8,585 nucleotides of DNA. It comes from Hydrogenimonas sp. (GTDB lineage Bacteria; Campylobacterota; Campylobacteria; Campylobacterales; Hydrogenimonadaceae). Positions within the stretch are counted from its first letter, which is position 1, and the number at the start of each line of letters is the position of its first letter. The stretch spans positions 1 through 8,585 of the forward strand of contig NZ_JAOZOZ010000066.1 in assembly GCF_029933015.1 (NCBI RefSeq), read 5' to 3'. Both the position numbers and the translations under genes were made by a program. This document shows positions 7,052 through 8,585 of the stretch, piece by piece. Under the pieces are notes generated by a model. The model was not told the origin of the DNA. It worked only from the letters and a program-made list of their open reading frames with translations, and searched no databases.

Positions 7052-7296
7052 GACAACTCCTCCACATATTCGTCTTTCGCGCTTTTGGGGATCGTTTTGG
7101 TCGTCGGTATCTTCAGGACTCTGTAGCGTTTCGTCCCCTTGAGATACCGGATCTCGATCGTATCTCCCACTTTCACGTCCTTGCTCGGCTTGGCCTGCAC
7201 CCCGTTGATGAAGACGACACCGCTTTTGACCATATCCTGGGCGATGGTCCGGCGCTTGACGAGATTGACACTGCTCAGATATTTATCGATTCTCAA
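7048..7296 (-). CDS. Small S4-domain RNA-binding protein (RqcP/Hsp15-like)
   Basis: This 82-residue protein is almost entirely one S4 RNA-binding domain: MRIDKYLSSVNLVKRRTIAQDMVKSG then VVFINGVQAKPSKDVKVGDTIEIRY (roughly 1-51), with a short basic tail. The pattern RxDK-L---NLVKRRT-A and NG-QAK-S-DVK-GD is close to RqcP of Firmicutes and to H. pylori HP1423, an Hsp15-like S4 protein (both from memory). Such proteins bind 50S-peptidyl-tRNA complexes during ribosome rescue. Whether this one works with an RqcH protein or as a general rRNA binder cannot be told from the window. The start is a TTG at 7296: it has GGAG 6 nt upstream and matches the family N-terminus, and no in-frame ATG fits. It is the first gene of the operon and overlaps trpD as ATGA. 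Confidence 0.88.
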   Translation of the reverse strand: MRIDKYLSSVNLVKRRTIAQDMVKSGVVFINGVQAKPSKDVKVGDTIEIRYLKGTKRYRVLKIPTTKTIPKSAKDEYVEELS

Positions 7297-7302
7297 TGAC
7301 CG

Positions 7303-7306
7303 CTCC
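7303..7306 (-). promoter_or_regulatory. Shine-Dalgarno deciding the TTG start of the S4 gene
   Basis: GGAG on the minus strand lies 6 nt before the TTG at 7296-7294. Together with the conserved MRIDKYL N-terminus, this supports TTG initiation. Confidence 0.55.
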
Positions 7307-7321
7307 GAAATAAAATGTTCT

Positions 7322-7327
7322 ATTTTA
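7322..7327 (-). promoter_or_regulatory. Candidate -10 box of the S4-trpD-tsaE-lptB-rpoN operon
   Basis: TAAAAT on the minus strand, preceded by TG, would place the transcription start near 7315 and leave a leader of about 19 nt that includes the GGAG site. A weak -35-like CTGATT lies 17 nt further upstream. The hexamer is also one arm of an AT-only inverted repeat (TAAAAT at 7311-7316, ATTTTA at 7322-7327). Call rests on motif and position only. Confidence 0.4.
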
Positions 7328-7334
7328 CATCTCC

Positions 7335-7340
7335 GATAAT
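7335..7340 (+). promoter_or_regulatory. Alternative upstream -10 box for mlaE
   Basis: GATAAT on the plus strand would start a transcript near 7347. It would have a 5' leader of about 75 nt carrying the strong Shine-Dalgarno, the mini-ORF and both palindromes. No -35 match is visible. This competes with the box at 7410-7415 as the main mlaE promoter. Confidence 0.3.
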
Positions 7341-7371
7341 TAAAATCAGGTTTATTCCCGCATCCGCCGTC

Positions 7372-7397
7372 GGGAGGAATGGCTTATGCCCATTTAA
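7372..7397 (+). other. Strong Shine-Dalgarno with three-codon mini-ORF upstream of mlaE
   Basis: GGGAGGA (7372-7378) is the best ribosome-binding sequence in the intergenic region. Eight nt after its GGAGG is ATG CCC ATT TAA (7386-7397, Met-Pro-Ile-stop). The mini-ORF is in the same frame as mlaE, which starts 24 nt after the TAA. A TCCCG/CGGGA stem (7356-7360 with 7371-7375) could partly cover the Shine-Dalgarno in RNA. The mini-ORF is a prediction from spacing only and could be chance. Confidence 0.3.
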
Positions 7398-7401
7398 TGG
7401 G
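7389..7401. repeat. Perfect palindrome CCCATT-T-AATGGG, operator-like
   Basis: This 13-bp perfect dyad with a 1-nt centre sits where the -35 element would lie for the -10 box at 7410-7415. It could be a repressor operator, or an RNA hairpin if transcription starts upstream. No regulator gene is adjacent. Confidence 0.4.
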
Positions 7402-7404
7402 AGC

Positions 7405-7419
7405 TTCGATACAATCGAA
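7405..7419. repeat. Perfect palindrome TTCGAT-ACA-ATCGAA overlapping the mlaE -10 box
   Basis: Two 6-bp arms flank a 3-nt centre, 3 nt after the previous palindrome; the dyad centres are 17 bp apart. It overlaps the TACAAT box and ends 2 nt before the mlaE ATG. TTCGAT-like words are common in this genome's coding sequence, so part of the match may be compositional. Confidence 0.4.
7410..7415 (+). promoter_or_regulatory. Candidate -10 box of mlaE very close to the start codon
   Basis: GATACAAT (7408-7415) fits the campylobacterote extended -10 form GnTAnAAT. Transcription would begin at about 7421-7423, that is, at the ATG itself, giving a leaderless mRNA. No Shine-Dalgarno lies at a normal distance before the mlaE ATG, which is consistent with that reading. 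Confidence 0.4.
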
Positions 7420-7421
7420 TC

Positions 7422-8558
7422 ATGACGAACGGGGTATTTTTTCATATCGGTACCGAAGAGGGGCAAACGACACTGCGGCTTGCGGGATCGTGGCGTGTCG
7501 ACCGGCTCGACCGGATCGAAGAGGAGTTCGACCGGATTCTGCCCGAACTGAAAGAAAAAAAAGAGATCCGGATCGATCTCTCCGGCATCGACGAGATCGA
7601 CACGGGGGCCATGGTCTTTTTCATCGCCATGCGGGAACGTCTCAAAAAGAGTGCACGCGTCCGCGCGACGGGTGGGAAAAGAGAGTTCTGCCGCATGTTC
7701 AGACTCGTCAAACACTACAACCGCCCCCTCCCCGTCACCAAAGAGCCCGCCTTCGCCATCGTCACGAAATTCGTCGCCGGGATCGGCGAAGCCGGCGTCG
7801 CCATATTCAAGGATTTCGTACTCTTTCTCAACTTTCTCGGTGCGGCGACCATCGCCTTTTTCGAATCGGTTCTGCATCCTGGGACCATCCGCCTCAAGGA
7901 GACCTCGTCCAACATCTACAAAGCGGGCACCACAGCCATACCGATCGTGGCTCTCAGCTCCTTTCTCGTGGGTGTCGTCATCGCCTACCAGAGTGCCGTG
8001 CAGCTGGAAAAATATGGCGCCAACATCTTCATCGTCGACATGATCGGCATCTCGATTCCCAGGGAACTGGCGCCGCTGATCACCGCCATCATCGTCGCGG
8101 GACGCAGCGGTTCGGCCTATACGGCACAGATCGGCGTCATGAAGATCACCGAAGAGATCGACGCCATGAAGACGATGGGCTTCGAGATCTACCGCTTCGT
8201 CGTCCTCCCCCGCATCTTCGCCATGATCGTGGCGCTGCCGCTTCTGATCTTTTTCGCCGATATCGTCGGCATCTACGCCGGCATGATCGTGGCCAAGGCG
8301 CAGCTGGGCATCAACATGACCCAGTTTCTCGACAGGCTCCAGAACGCCGTGGAGGTCAAACACTACCTGGTCGGCGTCTTCAAGGGTCCCTTTTTCGCCT
8401 TCATCATCGCCGCCATCGGCTGCTTTCGGGGATTCCAGGTCTCCGGCAACACCGAAAGCATCGGGCGCTACACGACCATGAGCGTCGTCAACGCCATCTT
8501 TCTGGTCGTCGCCGTCGACGCCCTCTTTTCGGTCATCTTCACGGAGCTGGGGATATGA
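7422..8558 (+). CDS. mlaE: MlaE-family ABC transporter permease with N-terminal STAS domain
   Basis: This is the inner-membrane permease of an Mla-type phospholipid transporter, which moves lipids between inner and outer membranes with an MlaF ATPase and an MCE-domain MlaD. In C. jejuni the related gene is iamB (Cj1646), from memory. Residues 1-100 form a soluble STAS-like domain with IRIDLSGIDEIDTGAMVFF (49-67), where the usual phosphorylatable Ser position is Thr61. The permease domain (about 130-378) has several hydrophobic helices, the signature RELAPLITAIIVAGRSGSAY (214-233) leading to IGVMKITEEIDAM, and near the end GCFRGFQVSGNTESIGRYTT. The 378-residue length suits STAS-MlaE fusions. 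The ATG at 7422 is the first start after an in-frame TAA at 7395. No normal Shine-Dalgarno precedes it. An A8 run lies at 7555-7562 within the STAS coding part. The next gene overlaps as ATGA. Confidence 0.94.
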   Translation: MTNGVFFHIGTEEGQTTLRLAGSWRVDRLDRIEEEFDRILPELKEKKEIRIDLSGIDEIDTGAMVFFIAMRERLKKSARVRATGGKREFCRMFRLVKHYNRPLPVTKEPAFAIVTKFVAGIGEAGVAIFKDFVLFLNFLGAATIAFFESVLHPGTIRLKETSSNIYKAGTTAIPIVALSSFLVGVVIAYQSAVQLEKYGANIFIVDMIGISIPRELAPLITAIIVAGRSGSAYTAQIGVMKITEEIDAMKTMGFEIYRFVVLPRIFAMIVALPLLIFFADIVGIYAGMIVAKAQLGINMTQFLDRLQNAVEVKHYLVGVFKGPFFAFIIAAIGCFRGFQVSGNTESIGRYTTMSVVNAIFLVVAVDALFSVIFTELGI

Positions 8559-8585
8559 GAGACACCGGGTACAGGGAAGCGGGAA
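8555..8585 (+). CDS. Start of next gene, probably MlaF-type ABC ATPase (cut by window edge)
   Basis: An ATG at 8555 overlaps the mlaE stop as ATGA and has GGAG 8 nt upstream. Ten codons are visible (MRDTGYREAG), too few for a family match. In Campylobacterota the ATPase gene (iamA/mlaF) usually adjoins this permease, so an MlaF-like protein is expected by context only. Confidence 0.5.
   Translation, partial: MRDTGYREAG

Noticed and set aside
7498..7540. Three copies of CGACCGG
   Set aside because: They encode repeated Asp-Arg in VDRLDRIEEEFDRI of the STAS domain. This is coding bias, not a repeat element.
7320..8363. 347-codon open frame on the minus strand
   Set aside because: Antisense to mlaE, rich in Asp/His/Gly. 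The mlaE permease signatures are unambiguous on the plus strand.
7379..8585. Plus-strand frame open from the ATG at 7379 to the window end, overlapping mlaE
   Set aside because: Its translation across mlaE is almost all Arg/His/Gly low-complexity, a codon-bias shadow. The Shine-Dalgarno is too close to its ATG. Only the part from 8555 is likely to be real.
1..8585. CRISPR arrays, tRNA/rRNA genes, insertion sequences, att sites, sigma-54 (-24/-12) promoters
   Set aside because: I looked for them on both strands. No spaced direct repeats, transposase fragments or tRNA-like cloverleafs were seen, and no TGGCAC-N5-TTGC match was found in the gaps.

Overview
The window looks like chromosomal housekeeping DNA from a member of the Campylobacterota (formerly Epsilonproteobacteria). 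Three things point there. The block S4-domain protein / tsaE / lptB / rpoN matches, from memory, the order in Campylobacter jejuni (Cj0667-Cj0670). A 226-residue atpB is followed by a small two-helix membrane protein, as with Cj1204c/Cj1203c. The RpoN N-terminus is the divergent campylobacterote type. By eye the GC content is well above 50%, which would suit a GC-rich vent or sediment lineage (Hydrogenimonas- or Nitratifractor-like) better than Campylobacter or Helicobacter. That genus guess is inference only.

Layout: nine protein genes run leftwards on the minus strand in two tightly packed blocks. The upstream block (7296 to 2954) is S4-domain protein, trpD, tsaE, lptB, rpoN and a TIGR02757/DUF2400 protein. 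Every junction overlaps (4, 4, 8, 4 and 32 nt), so this reads as one translationally coupled operon. After a 69-nt AT-rich gap, the second block (2884 to the left edge) is atpB, a small membrane protein, a ThiE/TenI-like protein and gatB. GatB lacks only about its last 30 residues, at the window edge. No convincing intrinsic terminator separates the blocks, so read-through is possible.

To the right, a 125-nt divergent intergenic region (7297-7421) separates the S4 gene from a rightward gene for an MlaE-type ABC permease with an N-terminal STAS domain. The first codons of a probable next gene (mlaF-like ATPase by context) follow with an ATGA overlap. This region is the most information-dense non-coding part. 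It holds two adjacent perfect palindromes, a Campylobacter-like -10 box only 6 nt before the mlaE start codon, and a strong Shine-Dalgarno placed in front of a three-codon mini-ORF rather than in front of mlaE.

Themes: envelope lipid handling (lptB, mlaE), sigma-54 control (rpoN), translation fidelity and quality control (gatB, tsaE, S4 protein), ATP synthesis (atpB) and tryptophan synthesis (trpD). I do not see a new defence, mobile or biosynthetic system. The points worth a second look are the mlaE leader, the ThiE-like protein with an altered active site, the DUF2400 protein coupled to rpoN, and trpD sitting outside a trp operon.
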